From: JALCSJ01 sp036788835
GTDB taxonomy: Bacteria > Bacillota > Negativicutes > Acidaminococcales > Acidaminococcaceae
DNA: 48,973 nt
Reading direction: 5' to 3'
NCBI GenBank assembly: GCA_036788835.1
Contig: DAIQMR010000018.1
Span: forward strand, 1-48,973
The notes below the pieces were generated by a model. The model was not told where the DNA came from. It worked only from the letters and a program-made list of their open reading frames with translations, and made no database searches. Shown one piece after another: positions 8,647 through 19,400 of the stretch. Made by a program: the position numbers and the translations under genes. Every line of letters starts with the position of its first letter. Positions within the stretch are counted from its first letter, which is position 1.

Positions 8647-8907
8647 TCATTTCCTCTCTGGATCTCCGGAAGACATGATTTTGATTTTCTCTCCGGGGGC
8701 AATAGTAGAAATGGCATGTTTGTAAATCAGTTGTTCCTTGCCCTCTGTGGCAATAATTACCGTGAAGTTATCAAAGCCGCTGACGGTTCCCTTGATTTGA
8801 AAACCATTCACCAAATATACGGTTACTACCATATTTTCTTTTCTCACTCTATTCAAGAAATTATCCTGTAGGTTAAGTGGTTTTCCTGTGCTTGTGGTTG
8901 TTGTCAT
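8647..8907 (-). CDS. hfq: RNA chaperone Hfq
   Basis: 86-residue Sm-like protein that forms hexamers and pairs small RNAs with mRNAs. The Sm1 region (FLNRVRKENMVVTVYLVNGF) and the Sm2 signature (YKHAIST) are clear. The C-terminal tail is short, as in other Bacillota. AGGAGGAA precedes the ATG. miaA upstream and xerD downstream: miaA-hfq is a widely conserved pair. Its presence makes trans-acting small RNAs in this genome plausible (see 42463-42539). Confidence 0.97.
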   Translation of the reverse strand: MTTTTSTGKPLNLQDNFLNRVRKENMVVTVYLVNGFQIKGTVSGFDNFTVIIATEGKEQLIYKHAISTIAPGEKIKIMSSGDPERK

Positions 8908-8950
8908 AATATAATTCCTCCTTTAGTTTGTATGCTGTTGCTCTGTATTA

Positions 8951-8979
8951 ATCCTAACTTATTATTTTGTATTATGCAA
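8951..8979 (-). promoter_or_regulatory. Possible internal hfq promoter
   Basis: Minus strand TTGCAT (8974-8979), 17 bases, TAGGAT (8951-8956), overlapping the end of miaA. Matches are moderate. Internal hfq promoters within miaA are known in enterobacteria, which makes the placement reasonable. Confidence 0.35.
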
Positions 8980-9888
8980 GGTTTCTAACATTTGTTTCAC
9001 ATAAAATTCTGAAGAAATATTTTCCTCAATTTCCAGCCAATGAATATAGGGCATCCGTTTATACCAGGTCTCCTGCCGTTTGGCAAAATTTCTTGTAGCC
9101 TGCTTAATTTTATCAATACATGTTTCTCTGTCATATTTCCCTTGAAAATAAGCAAGAATTTGATGATAGCCTATGCTTTTCATGGCCTGAGCATCTTGCG
9201 GTACACCGGCCTCCAGCAGTTGCCTGGTTTCTGAAAATATCCCTGCCTCCACCATATCTTCCACCCTTTTGTTAATACGTGCGTAGAGTTTTTCCCGAGG
9301 CATACTGAGACCAAAAACCACACTGTCATAGGGCATTTCCCCTGCCTTTTCTTGAGAGACACGCTCCCCTTCCTTGGCTACTTCCAAGGCTCTGATAATA
9401 CGCCTTCTATCGTTGATTTCCAATCTTGCGGCTTCGGCCGGAGAAACCCGAGCCAATTTATCGTGAAGAGCCTGGTTGCCTTGGGCCTGGGCAAAGGCCT
9501 CCCAATATTCCCGGAGCTCACCGGATTCTCCGGTATGGGCAAAAGTATAATTTTCCAATAAAGCCTGAATATATAGGCCGGTTCCTCCCACAATAATCGG
9601 GATTTTTCCCCGGTGATTGATTTCTGTAATAAGCTTACCTGCCTGAGCCTGAAAATCCACTACATTAAAGTTGGCACCAGGTTCCAGAATATTAACCAAA
9701 TGGTGCGGCACCCTTGCCAGTTCCTCTTCCGTCGGTTTAGCCGTGGCTATATTCATACCCTTATAGACCAGCATGGAATCACCGGAAATAATTTCTCCCT
9801 TAATCTGCTCAGCAAGAAGAATGCCACAGGCACTTTTCCCTGTGGCCGTGGGTCCTAAAATCACCACAACTTTTCCCTTGGCTGCCAT
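8962..9888 (-). CDS. miaA: tRNA dimethylallyltransferase MiaA
   Basis: Transfers a dimethylallyl group to N6 of A37 in tRNAs that read codons beginning with U, the first step towards ms2i6A; MiaB at the head of the same gene chain does the next step. 308 residues, full length. P-loop GPTATGKS at 12-19, the GDSMLVYKGM segment with the catalytic-region Asp near 37, ATAKPT, VGGTGLYIQALL, and the C-terminal FAKRQETWYK motif. AGGAGG precedes the ATG. One base separates it from the upstream methyltransferase gene. Confidence 0.96.
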   Translation of the reverse strand: MAAKGKVVVILGPTATGKSACGILLAEQIKGEIISGDSMLVYKGMNIATAKPTEEELARVPHHLVNILEPGANFNVVDFQAQAGKLITEINHRGKIPIIVGGTGLYIQALLENYTFAHTGESGELREYWEAFAQAQGNQALHDKLARVSPAEAARLEINDRRRIIRALEVAKEGERVSQEKAGEMPYDSVVFGLSMPREKLYARINKRVEDMVEAGIFSETRQLLEAGVPQDAQAMKSIGYHQILAYFQGKYDRETCIDKIKQATRNFAKRQETWYKRMPYIHWLEIEENISSEFYVKQMLETLHNTK

Positions 9889-9889
9889 A

Positions 9890-10666
9890 CTACCTCCTGA
9901 ATATACCGTATTTCACATGACTGTACTTGCCTCCCATAATTTCCGCAGCTCCTAAATCCAGTAAAACTTTCAGGGTGTGCTCCTTCACCACAACCTTTGG
10001 TGCTACTTTCAGGGCTGCCTCCACCATGGTCTTGTCCAAAATTCTATGATAGGCTACCGGTCTTAGTGGTACCATATTGGATGAAGCGTGAATGGGATGC
10101 TGGAACATTGGGTCAAAATAGACAACAGCAAAACTGTTCTCCGGCAAGGTAGCCAAATACTCTTCTGCCTTCACGTTTACAGCAGTAATCCGGCGCAAAG
10201 CTTCCGTCAGCAAATGGTTTTCGCATTGGTAGTTCTTCAGGCCTTCCCGCACCAGAAACCACAATGGTTTAGAGCCTTCCAATCCCACTACTTGTCCTTC
10301 CGGTCCCACCAAATAAGAAGCAATGGCACTATCGGAAGCAAAACCTAAGGTACAGTCCAGGAATTTGTCTCCCGGCTTTAAACCGCAGGCCCTGGTAAAA
10401 TTATCACTTTTGCCTTTTCGCAAATTTTCCAGACGAAGGACCGCCATCCCCGGATGAAATTTCAATAATCCTTTGGGAGTATAAATCTGGGGGCCATTCT
10501 GAGTGGCAACCAACAGACAATCCAAATGATATTCTTGGAGAATATCCGCCAGACTGCCTTCTTCCCGCCGTCGAAGAAATTCTACCTGTAGTTCCTTAGC
10601 CCACTTCTCTGCCAGCTCTCTTAAATTTCCTTTATCATTTCGCCCTCTAATGGCGGCAAATCTCAT
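9890..10666 (-). CDS. SAM-dependent methyltransferase, RsmJ-like
   Basis: 258 residues, Rossmann methyltransferase. SAM-binding motif I appears as LDCTLGFASDS (about 103-113) and the catalytic DPMF motif as VYFDPMFQHP. The arrangement resembles the RsmJ family, which methylates G1516 of 16S rRNA in E. coli, but N-terminal similarity is weak and the true substrate is open. It lies between mutL and miaA, three bases after the mutL stop, in a chain rich in RNA modification genes, which favours an RNA substrate. GAGG about nine bases before the ATG. Confidence 0.7.
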   Translation of the reverse strand: MRFAAIRGRNDKGNLRELAEKWAKELQVEFLRRREEGSLADILQEYHLDCLLVATQNGPQIYTPKGLLKFHPGMAVLRLENLRKGKSDNFTRACGLKPGDKFLDCTLGFASDSAIASYLVGPEGQVVGLEGSKPLWFLVREGLKNYQCENHLLTEALRRITAVNVKAEEYLATLPENSFAVVYFDPMFQHPIHASSNMVPLRPVAYHRILDKTMVEAALKVAPKVVVKEHTLKVLLDLGAAEIMGGKYSHVKYGIFRR

Positions 10667-10669
10667 CGG

Positions 10670-12493
10670 TTATGTCCTCTTAAATAATTTAAATAATTCT
10701 TCCGTAGTTATTTCTACCATACAAGGTCTCCCATGTGGACAGGTAAAAGGATGCTCCGTATTCAGCAGCTGGAGAATCACCTGCCGCATCTGCCGCATGT
10801 TCAGAACCTCCCCGGCCCGGATGGCACTATGACAGGCTGCATAATGGAGAACCTCTTCCCGTAAATCTGTAGGCTTTATATCTTTTTCCTGGGCCAAAAG
10901 ATTTAGGATATCATGAATAAAACCCTCCGCCCTGCTGTTTTCAATATCAGCAGGCAAACCGGAAACTCTGAGCAGTGCCTCGCCGGCAGGCTCCACATCT
11001 ACTCCCAGCTTAAGAAACTCCTGACGTTTTTCTTCTACCATGGCTACGCCCTCTTTGTCTGCCTCCACAAAAATCGGCATCAAAAACTGTTGGATAGGAA
11101 TGGCTTCCTGACGACGGATGAATCTGTCATACATAATTCTCTCATGAGCAGCATGCTGGTCGATGAGATACAAGTTTTTTTCGGATTGGGCTACAATAAA
11201 TGTCCTGTCTATCTGTCCCAACGGCCAGATAGTGTCTACCCCGGTGTCTGCTTCCATGGCTATTTTATCATGTTCCGAGATTACTGTTGCATTACTGCGC
11301 TGAGCAGCCAGAATATTGGGTGCGGTAGTTTCTCCCACCCGGTCAGGCACTTTCCAGATAGGTTCCTGAATCGGTCTGTAGCTTTCATGGTTAAGGGCGC
11401 CATTCCCGGTATAGCCTGAAGAAAAAGGTCCTTTATTACTAGCGGATGGTCCGCCCTTGATGACACCGCCCGGAGCAGGGGCAGAGATTTCCTGTCCTGA
11501 CATAGGCTTGGTTAATGCATCAGTAAGAGCGTGATAAACGATTCTATATACTGCCCCTTCGTCACCGAATTTGATTTCACTTTTTTGGGGATGAACATTA
11601 ATATCAATAGTATTCGTATCCATGATTAATTGCACCACCGCAAAAGGAAATCCGGCTTTGGGTATCTGAGACTGGTAGGCATGGTCAATAGCCTTACTAA
11701 TCATCCGATTATTGATAATCCGTCCATTCACAAAAATAGACTGCCATTGGCGAGTGCCTTTCAGCACTGTAGGCTTGCCAACAAAGCCGGTGATTTTGAT
11801 ACCGGCTTCAGCGTAATCCACCGGCAAAAGCTGCTGGGCCACGTTCTTTCCATAGAGAGAGGAAATGGTATCCTGCAAATCATTATTACCAGGTGTATTC
11901 ACAACCTCTTTTTCATTATTTGTCAGAGTGAAATGTACCTCCGGCCGGGAAAGAGCCATCTTGGCAATAATCTCGTTAATGTAACGGCCTTCTGTATTTA
12001 TGGTCCGCAAAAATTTCCGCCGGGCAGGAACATTGAAAAATAAATCCCGCACCGTAATGGTAGTACCGATATTACCGCCTGTCTTACCCACATCGGGAAC
12101 GCTGTCCCCGTCCATAGTAATGGAGGTAGCAAACTCTTCCTCTGGCAAACGTGTCAGAAGCTGGAATTTAGAAACAGAAGCAATACTGGGCAGGGCTTCG
12201 CCCCTGAAACCCAATGTATGCAGACTGAGTAAATCATTGGCCGTAGTTATTTTGCTGGTAGCATGACGCAGCACAGACAGTCTGGCATTGGCTTCGTTCA
12301 TGCCGGAACCGTTATCCGTTACCCGGATAAATTCCGTACCTCCTGCAAAGATACTAACAGCAATATTGGTAGCTCCCGCATCCAAAGAATTTTCCACTAA
12401 TTCTTTGACTACAGAAGCGGGCTTTTCCACAACTTCACCGGCTGCAATCTGATTAGCCGTATTCTTATCCAGAATTTTCACATCACTGCTCAT
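10670..12493 (-). CDS. mutL: DNA mismatch repair protein MutL
   Basis: 607 residues. GHKL ATPase N-terminus: NQIAAGEV, the ENSLDAG magnesium-binding motif, DNGSGM and GFRGEAL, all intact. After a poorly conserved linker (about 330-410) comes the C-terminal endonuclease domain: DQHAAHERIMYD starting at residue 445, ACHSAIRAGE and CPHGRP. The nicking endonuclease motif is DQHA(x)2E(x)4E; here the last acidic residue is Asp rather than Glu, a conservative change. So this is the nicking type of MutL, not the E. coli type that depends on MutH. Its ATG overlaps the mutS stop by one base. Confidence 0.97.
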   Translation of the reverse strand: MSSDVKILDKNTANQIAAGEVVEKPASVVKELVENSLDAGATNIAVSIFAGGTEFIRVTDNGSGMNEANARLSVLRHATSKITTANDLLSLHTLGFRGEALPSIASVSKFQLLTRLPEEEFATSITMDGDSVPDVGKTGGNIGTTITVRDLFFNVPARRKFLRTINTEGRYINEIIAKMALSRPEVHFTLTNNEKEVVNTPGNNDLQDTISSLYGKNVAQQLLPVDYAEAGIKITGFVGKPTVLKGTRQWQSIFVNGRIINNRMISKAIDHAYQSQIPKAGFPFAVVQLIMDTNTIDINVHPQKSEIKFGDEGAVYRIVYHALTDALTKPMSGQEISAPAPGGVIKGGPSASNKGPFSSGYTGNGALNHESYRPIQEPIWKVPDRVGETTAPNILAAQRSNATVISEHDKIAMEADTGVDTIWPLGQIDRTFIVAQSEKNLYLIDQHAAHERIMYDRFIRRQEAIPIQQFLMPIFVEADKEGVAMVEEKRQEFLKLGVDVEPAGEALLRVSGLPADIENSRAEGFIHDILNLLAQEKDIKPTDLREEVLHYAACHSAIRAGEVLNMRQMRQVILQLLNTEHPFTCPHGRPCMVEITTEELFKLFKRT

Positions 12494-15090
12494 TATTTAC
12501 CGCCACCTTCTTTCTTGGCTTCTTCCTGGAGTTTATACAATGTATTTAGTGCTTCCAAAGGTGTCATGGTCATAATATCAAGTTTTTTGATTTCTTCAGC
12601 CAAGGCATTGCCAAAAAGAGAAACTTCCTGTTCATTAGCCCCCTGTGGTATCGGTGCCTGATTAACCGGAGAAGACTGTCCCCCTGTAGCATCTTGCACG
12701 TAGGCTTCCAACAGTTCGTCTGCTCTAGCCACTACTTTTTTCGGCAGTCCCGCCAATTGGGCTACATGAACACCGTAGCTCCTGTCAGTTCCACCCGGCA
12801 CAATCCGCCGCAGAAAAACAACTTCGTTGCCCTTTTCTTTCACTGCCACGGAGAAATTCTTAATTCCCGGAAACAGAGATTCCAAAGCAATCAGTTCGTG
12901 ATAATGAGTAGCAAACAAAGTCTTGGCTTTAATCTTCTCATTAATGAATTCCACTACAGCCCTGGCAATGCTCAGACCGTCATATGTACTGGTGCCACGG
13001 CCTACTTCGTCCAAAATTATCAGGCTATTTTTTGTAGCATATTTTAAAATATTGGCCACTTCATTCATTTCTACCATGAAAGTGCTTTGACCCGTTGCCA
13101 GGTCATCACTGGCTCCCACTCTGGTGAAAATTCTGTCTACCGGACAGATAGAAGCTGCCCGCACAGGAATAAAACTACCCATCTGAGTCATCAGAGTCAG
13201 CAAGGCAATCTGCCGCATATAGGTGGATTTACCGGCCATATTGGGGCCTGTAAGAATTATAATTCTTTGGTCGTTAGGATTGAGTTCCACATCATTAGGC
13301 ACAAAAATTTCTTTATCCAGCAATTTTTCCACTACAGGATGCCGCCCGTCTTTAATGGTGATTTCCTGACGGGTATTAAGTTCCGGGCAAACATAATTTC
13401 CCTTAAAAGCAGCCATACTCAGGGAGTACAAAACATCCAGATCTCCTATAGACTGAGCCGTAGCCTGAATTTCCACAATGTGCTCTCTAATTTCCTGACG
13501 AATTTTATTGAATAAATAATATTCCAGCTGCTCAATTTTTTCTTTGGCACTAAGCACCTTGTTTTCAAAATCTTTCAACTCCGGTACTATGTAACGTTCT
13601 GCATTAACCAAGGTCTGTTTACGGATAAAGTCCACAGGGACCTGAGCCGCCGCCCCTTTTGACACTTCAATATAGTAGCCGAAAACTTTATTGAAACCAA
13701 CTTTCAGGGTTTTAATACCGGTTTTTTCTTTTATCTGCTGTTCGAAATTAGCCATCCAGTTTTTGTTGTTGGATGCAATATCGTGCAATTCATCCAGTTC
13801 ACCATCATAGCCCTGACGAATCATGCCACCTTCACGGATGGTAAAAGGCGGTTCATCTACAATACCACGTTCCAGGGTGTCCAAAAGTCCGGTGTGTAAA
13901 TTTATTTTCTGATTAAGGTTATGTAAAAGACCCTGCTGTGGTTCCAGCAGGTTTTTAATAGCAGGCAGCACACGCAAGGCACTGCGCAGGGCTACTAAAT
14001 CTCTGGCATTGGCAGAGCCTACTTCGATTCTGGCCAGTATTCTTTCCAAATCGGTAACACTTGCCAGATTCTCGCCCAGAGTATCACGGAAAGGCACATC
14101 CTTCAGCAGGGTACCAATCGCCATTTGTCTGGCCTGAATTTTGGCAATATCCAATAAAGGAGCTTCAATCCATTGGCGAAGCCGTCTGGCCCCCATGGCA
14201 GTTTTTGTGTAATCCAACACTGCCAGCAAAGTACCATATTTAGTACCGTCCCGCATATTGCGGATCAGTTCCAGATTGCGGATGGCAGTAGCATCCAGAT
14301 TCATAACCGTATCCGTGGCTATTTCATTGAGCTTATTAATTTGAGCCAAATCACTTTTCACATTGCTGTGAATATACTGGAGCATGGCTTCTACAGTACT
14401 GCGAACTAAGGCATTCTTTCCCGGTTCCACCGCAGCAGGAAAATGCCTGGTGAAATAATCCAGGGAACTGTCCAAGGTAAATTTGCTGACTAAACAATGA
14501 GGGAGCTTTTGTTGGAGACTCTCCATAAACGCATCCCAATTCTGCATAGGCCCTGTGCCGATTAATTCTGCCGGCAAAAGGCGGAAAATCTGGTCCAGTA
14601 CAAACTCCTGCCGATTATTCCCATAGGCCAGATACCAAAAACATTCTCCTGTGGAAATATCAGCAAAAGTAACGCAAAGAAATTCTTCCTCTTCTTGGGC
14701 ACAGGCCAGATACTGATTATGACTTTCTTCCAAAACCGCATCGCTGAGAACGGTACCCGGGGTAATAACCTTAGTTACTTCCCTTTTCACCAGTCCCACA
14801 GCTTTTTTCGGGTCTTCCGTCTGGTCGCAGATGGCGATTCTATAGCCATTTTTAATCAGCTTGGCAATGTAGCCTTCCACCGCATGATAAGGAACCCCAC
14901 ACATAGGAATACGTTCCTGGGGGCCCCCGCTTCTGCCTGTTAATGTTAAGTTTAAAACTTTGGATGCAGTTAAGGCATCCTGAAAAAACATTTCGTAAAA
15001 ATCTCCGATTCTATAAAATAACAGTTCATCGGGATGTTCTTTTTTTGTTTCCAAATATTGCAGCACCATTGGAGTATAGGCTTCGTTCAT
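12493..15090 (-). CDS. mutS: DNA mismatch recognition ATPase MutS
   Basis: 865 residues, standard MutS1 length. The mismatch-reading motif GDFYEMF is near residues 28-34. The core and clamp domains follow, then the ATPase with Walker A GPNMAGKST (about 613-621), LDEVGRGTSTYDG (Walker B/D loop) and FATHYHEL. The C-terminal tail ends in a short lysine-rich helix. It overlaps miaB by four bases and mutL by one, so mutS and mutL are co-translated. GGGAGAG lies upstream of the ATG. It recognises mispairs and recruits MutL encoded next. Confidence 0.98.
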   Translation of the reverse strand: MNEAYTPMVLQYLETKKEHPDELLFYRIGDFYEMFFQDALTASKVLNLTLTGRSGGPQERIPMCGVPYHAVEGYIAKLIKNGYRIAICDQTEDPKKAVGLVKREVTKVITPGTVLSDAVLEESHNQYLACAQEEEEFLCVTFADISTGECFWYLAYGNNRQEFVLDQIFRLLPAELIGTGPMQNWDAFMESLQQKLPHCLVSKFTLDSSLDYFTRHFPAAVEPGKNALVRSTVEAMLQYIHSNVKSDLAQINKLNEIATDTVMNLDATAIRNLELIRNMRDGTKYGTLLAVLDYTKTAMGARRLRQWIEAPLLDIAKIQARQMAIGTLLKDVPFRDTLGENLASVTDLERILARIEVGSANARDLVALRSALRVLPAIKNLLEPQQGLLHNLNQKINLHTGLLDTLERGIVDEPPFTIREGGMIRQGYDGELDELHDIASNNKNWMANFEQQIKEKTGIKTLKVGFNKVFGYYIEVSKGAAAQVPVDFIRKQTLVNAERYIVPELKDFENKVLSAKEKIEQLEYYLFNKIRQEIREHIVEIQATAQSIGDLDVLYSLSMAAFKGNYVCPELNTRQEITIKDGRHPVVEKLLDKEIFVPNDVELNPNDQRIIILTGPNMAGKSTYMRQIALLTLMTQMGSFIPVRAASICPVDRIFTRVGASDDLATGQSTFMVEMNEVANILKYATKNSLIILDEVGRGTSTYDGLSIARAVVEFINEKIKAKTLFATHYHELIALESLFPGIKNFSVAVKEKGNEVVFLRRIVPGGTDRSYGVHVAQLAGLPKKVVARADELLEAYVQDATGGQSSPVNQAPIPQGANEQEVSLFGNALAEEIKKLDIMTMTPLEALNTLYKLQEEAKKEGGGK

Positions 15091-16415
15091 AGCTGAGCTC
15101 TCCCTTTTAACAGCCAGGTTTGGGCTGTTTCAATCTTAACCTTTAATTTACTGCCAATAACAAAATTATCCCGTCCTTTGGTCCACAGAACCAGTTTATT
15201 ACCATCGGTACGACCGCTCCACACCAGCGGATTGTTATGGCTAGGACCCTCTACAAGTACTTCCAAGGTTTTACCTACCAGCCTTGTATTTCGTTCCAAG
15301 CTATGTTTATTCTGGACGGCCATTAAGGCATCCAAACGTGCTTTCTTTACTTCCGTGGGTACCTGTTCTATCATATTGGCCGCAATTGTCCCGCTCCGCC
15401 TGGAATAAATAAAAGTATAGGCTACGTCAAAGCTGACTTCTTCCAGCAAGTTTAATGTATCCTCAAAATCTTCCTGAGTTTCTCCCGGGAAACCTACAAT
15501 AATATCCGTGGTAATCACCGCAGCAGGCACATACCGGCGGATAAGCTTCACCAGCTCTAAATATTTCTCTCTGGTATAACCCCGGTTCATGGCTTTGATA
15601 ATCCTATTGCTTCCTGATTGAACAGGAATATGAAAATGCCGGCATATATGTTTGCTTTCAGCAATGGCCTTGACTACAGCCTCATCCATATCTCTGGGAT
15701 GACTGGTCATATAGCGGACTCGCTCCACTCCGGGTATAGCATCCACCGCTGTCAGCAAATCGCTGAAAGCATCTTTAATCCCTGTATCTTTGCCGTAGGA
15801 ATTAACATTTTGTCCCAAAAGGGTGAATTCTTCATAACCAAGACCAACGGCCTTGGTTATCTCAGCAATGATATTGTTTTTACTCCGGCTCCGTTCCCGG
15901 CCACGTACATAGGGAACGATGCAATATGTACAGAAGTTATTGCAGCCATACATAATAGGCACCCAGGCGGAGAAACTACTTTTCCGCACAAAGCTTCCTT
16001 CAAATTCTTCCGGCATTTGTTCCAAATCCGTATAAATATGCTGGGTTACTTTTCTATCGGCCAAGTAGCCTTCCAGAATACCGCGAAAATTATTAACGTG
16101 AGCCGTGCCGATTAATAAATCAACCTGAGGATAGGTCTTCAGAAGCTTCTCACCACTCTTTTGGGCCATGCACCCGGCGACACAAATCACATTTTCTGGC
16201 CGGGCGGCCTTAAGGGCCTTCATTTCTCCTATTTTTCCGTAGATTTTTTTTTCGGCAGATTCTCTTACACAGCAAGTATTGATTACAATAACGTCCGCCT
16301 CATGAAAGTCAGGGACATAGGCATAACCCATGTCCTTTAATTGACCTGCATAGTGTTCTGCGTCACTTTCATTCATCTGGCAGCCATAATTAATAATATG
16401 ATAAGTTTTTGTCAT
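15087..16415 (-). CDS. miaB: tRNA-2-methylthio-N6-dimethylallyladenosine synthase MiaB
   Basis: Radical SAM methylthiotransferase converting i6A37 to ms2i6A37 in tRNA; it uses the product of MiaA. 442 residues. The N-terminal domain has the three cluster cysteines Cys12, Cys48 and Cys82; the radical SAM motif CNNFCTYC has Cys158, Cys162 and Cys165; a TRAM RNA-binding domain closes the protein. First gene of the chain leading to htpX. Confidence 0.96.
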   Translation of the reverse strand: MTKTYHIINYGCQMNESDAEHYAGQLKDMGYAYVPDFHEADVIVINTCCVRESAEKKIYGKIGEMKALKAARPENVICVAGCMAQKSGEKLLKTYPQVDLLIGTAHVNNFRGILEGYLADRKVTQHIYTDLEQMPEEFEGSFVRKSSFSAWVPIMYGCNNFCTYCIVPYVRGRERSRSKNNIIAEITKAVGLGYEEFTLLGQNVNSYGKDTGIKDAFSDLLTAVDAIPGVERVRYMTSHPRDMDEAVVKAIAESKHICRHFHIPVQSGSNRIIKAMNRGYTREKYLELVKLIRRYVPAAVITTDIIVGFPGETQEDFEDTLNLLEEVSFDVAYTFIYSRRSGTIAANMIEQVPTEVKKARLDALMAVQNKHSLERNTRLVGKTLEVLVEGPSHNNPLVWSGRTDGNKLVLWTKGRDNFVIGSKLKVKIETAQTWLLKGRAQL

Positions 16416-16460
16416 TTCTTCTCCTAAATAGGTTGTTATTAGTAATTGTCATATCATATT

Positions 16461-16489
16461 ATTATACTAGAATATCTTAAATAGTACAA
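16461..16489 (-). promoter_or_regulatory. Promoter of the miaB-htpX chain
   Basis: Minus strand TTGTAC (16484-16489), 17 bases, TATAAT (16461-16466). The -35 box lies inside the last codons of the upstream kinase gene, so the housekeeping chain has its own start site. Confidence 0.7.
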
Positions 16490-19400
16490 ATGAAATGTGC
16501 CAGAATGCTATACATTTCCTGAGGATTAATTGGCTTGGCTAAATGGGCATTCATGCCTGCCGCCTTGGTCTCAGCCTGATCAGACACAAAGGCATTGGCT
16601 GTCATGGCAATAATGGGAATAGTTTTAGCATCTGCCCTGTTCAGGGAACGAATCTCTCTGGTAGCATCTAACCCGTTCATTACCGGCATTCTCACATCCA
16701 TCAGAATGGCACCGTAATAACCGGCCGGCTTGGTCCTGAATTTATCCAGACACTCCTTCCCGTTTTGGGATACCTCAACAACCAATTTCTCTTTCTCTAA
16801 CAGTTTCCTCACAATCTCCACATTGATGGGCTGATCTTCGGCAACCAAAACCCGCACTCCGGACAATTTGGTCTTATCAAAATCCTGTGCCACCAAGCCT
16901 TCTTGCTTGACATCTTCTGCTTTCCCTATAGCCAGTGGCAAAACAACGGTAAATTCCGTGCCGACATTTTTCACGCTTTCCACACTAATGCTGCCGTTCA
17001 TGAGCTTCACCAGACGCTTGGTGATGGACATGCCCAGACCGGTACCCGTATACTGGCTAACCCGTGCGTCATTTTCCTGCTCAAAGGGCAAGAATATTTT
17101 TTTCAGGAATTCCGGACTCATGCCAATACCATTATCTTTTACTTTAATAGTTACTTGTACTGCATCCGGAGCAATTTTCTCGGTATCCATGAACAATTCT
17201 ACCCTACCGTTTTCATTGGTAAATTTTGTCGCATTACTGAAAAGGTTCATGAAAATCTGCTGACAGCGAATTCTATCCAATTTCAGAAAAAGCCCCTTCT
17301 CTCCTATATCCCGAACAACAAAAGAAATATTTTTAGCCTGAAGCTGGGGTTTAATCAATTCATTCAGTCTCCCAATAAACTCATCTGCATCAACAGTTTC
17401 ATAATGAAGATCCAGCTTGCTGTTTTCCAGTTTGCTCATGTCCAATATATCATTAATAAGACCTAATAAAAGAGCGTTGGAAAACTTGATTTTCTTCAGA
17501 TATTCACCAATGTTCTTATCCTTGCATTCATCCAAAGCCAGATCTGTAAATCCGGTAATTACGTTCATGGGAGTTCTGATTTCATGACTCATCATGGACA
17601 AGAAATCTCCTTTGGCAGAGCTGGCTTTTTCTGCCTTAGCCAAAGCATCTTCCAAGTGAACCTTATATCGAAATTCTGTCTGTTTCACTTTTTGAATATC
17701 CAAGAGAGAAATATAGGCCTCTAAATGCCCCGTAGAAGGATTTTCCAAAAGATCCGAAATAGCATTAGCCCAGGTCTTATCCCCCGTTGTAAAGGCATAC
17801 AGAACCTCAAACTCATAATGGGTATTTCCCTGGCGAAAGGCTTCCCGCAAGCCGGCGCAGGATGAAAGAATCTGCAGTTCACCGTCGTTACTGTCAGCGG
17901 CCACTCTTGCTCTCATTTCCAACAGGAGAGAATCCCCGGTGGAAAAATCCTCCGGCTTACAATCAGGAGCCACATGGGAAACTTCCAACACCTTATTGCT
18001 GGTAACATCTAATTTACAATAGCCCTTGGCTCTGGCAACTAACACTTTCTTGGTATTTAGTTGCTCGTTATACCGCTGTTCCAGGTCTTTTTCCCGCTGG
18101 ATACCTACGGCCGTGCCAATAACCCGCAGGGCCTTGCCATTATCATCTTTTTGGATAACCGTGTACCTAATATGTTCCCATACATATTTTCCGTCCTGAA
18201 AAGTACGCAGCTCACAGGAAGAAGAATCTGCCCCTGCCAATATCTCATTATGGATACGCAGGAATTCCGGCACATCAGCATCATAAATTATATGGAGATC
18301 CAACCAAGCCTGAGGATAATTAGTAATTTTACCGTAAACGCCCATAAATTTCTTGCTGGGAGAACCCTCCATGGCCATGGAACTCTGGGGATAATATTCC
18401 CAATAAAAGATATTAGTATCCTTAACAGCGGCTAGCAGGCTCTTTTCAGCAAATTCCAAATCGTTCTGGGTCTTAGACAATTTATGGTAAAGTCTTCTCA
18501 GCCGGAGGCTGTCCAAAATCATTAAAAACATAACCAGAAGCAATACCCCAACTGCCACTAAAACAGGTTGAAGCTCCTTTTTATTGGTCTCGTAAAAAGT
18601 AGGAGTGGGATTAATAACCTCACTGCCCTCCGGTAATTCTCTGTCCGATAAATGGAATTTTTCTAATACGCTTTTATCAAAAATAAATTTTGTGGGAACA
18701 GTTTCTACGGGAATAGAGTTCGGCTTTTTCCCCTTTAAAATTTCCCCTGCTATGTGTCCCGTTTGCTTGCCCATTAGCTGGAAGGATAGCAGTTTGCCGC
18801 CCAATATGCCATCTTTTAATCCTAGTTCATCTGCCTTAAACAGGGGGATTTTAGCGTACCTAGTAACAAAACGTATGCCTTCCCTGTGATTATAATGATT
18901 ACCGTCTTTATCGTTGGTAAACATAAGATAAAGAAGAATAGTTTTCTTGTCAAAACTAGCTATTTTAGCGGCTAGTTTTTCTTCCGTATAAACCGAGGTA
19001 TCCAATATGCCAAATTTCATATTAGGAAAAATGCTGCGGCAAGCCAACAATTGCTGATTAGAACCCAAGCCTGCTATCGTGCTATCGGAAATACCAATAA
19101 CCTCAGTTGCCTGAGGATAGAGATGCATAGCTGCCTTAATAGTATTTTTAAAGTCATAAGATTCCACTACCCCTGTCACGCCCGGTTCCCTGGCAGCCCG
19201 TAAAGCAGTAGCTTCAGAGTTAATGCCTTCGAAAACAACCGGCATATTCTTAAAATACTTCTGGCGATTTTCTAAAACAAATTCCAAGGCCAAATCATCC
19301 CCGGCAATAACCAAATCGCATTTAGGAATCACTTTAAAAACTGCTTCAACATTAGCCCCGGCTCTTTCCTTGGCTACTTCGGCGGGCAATTCTTTACCAT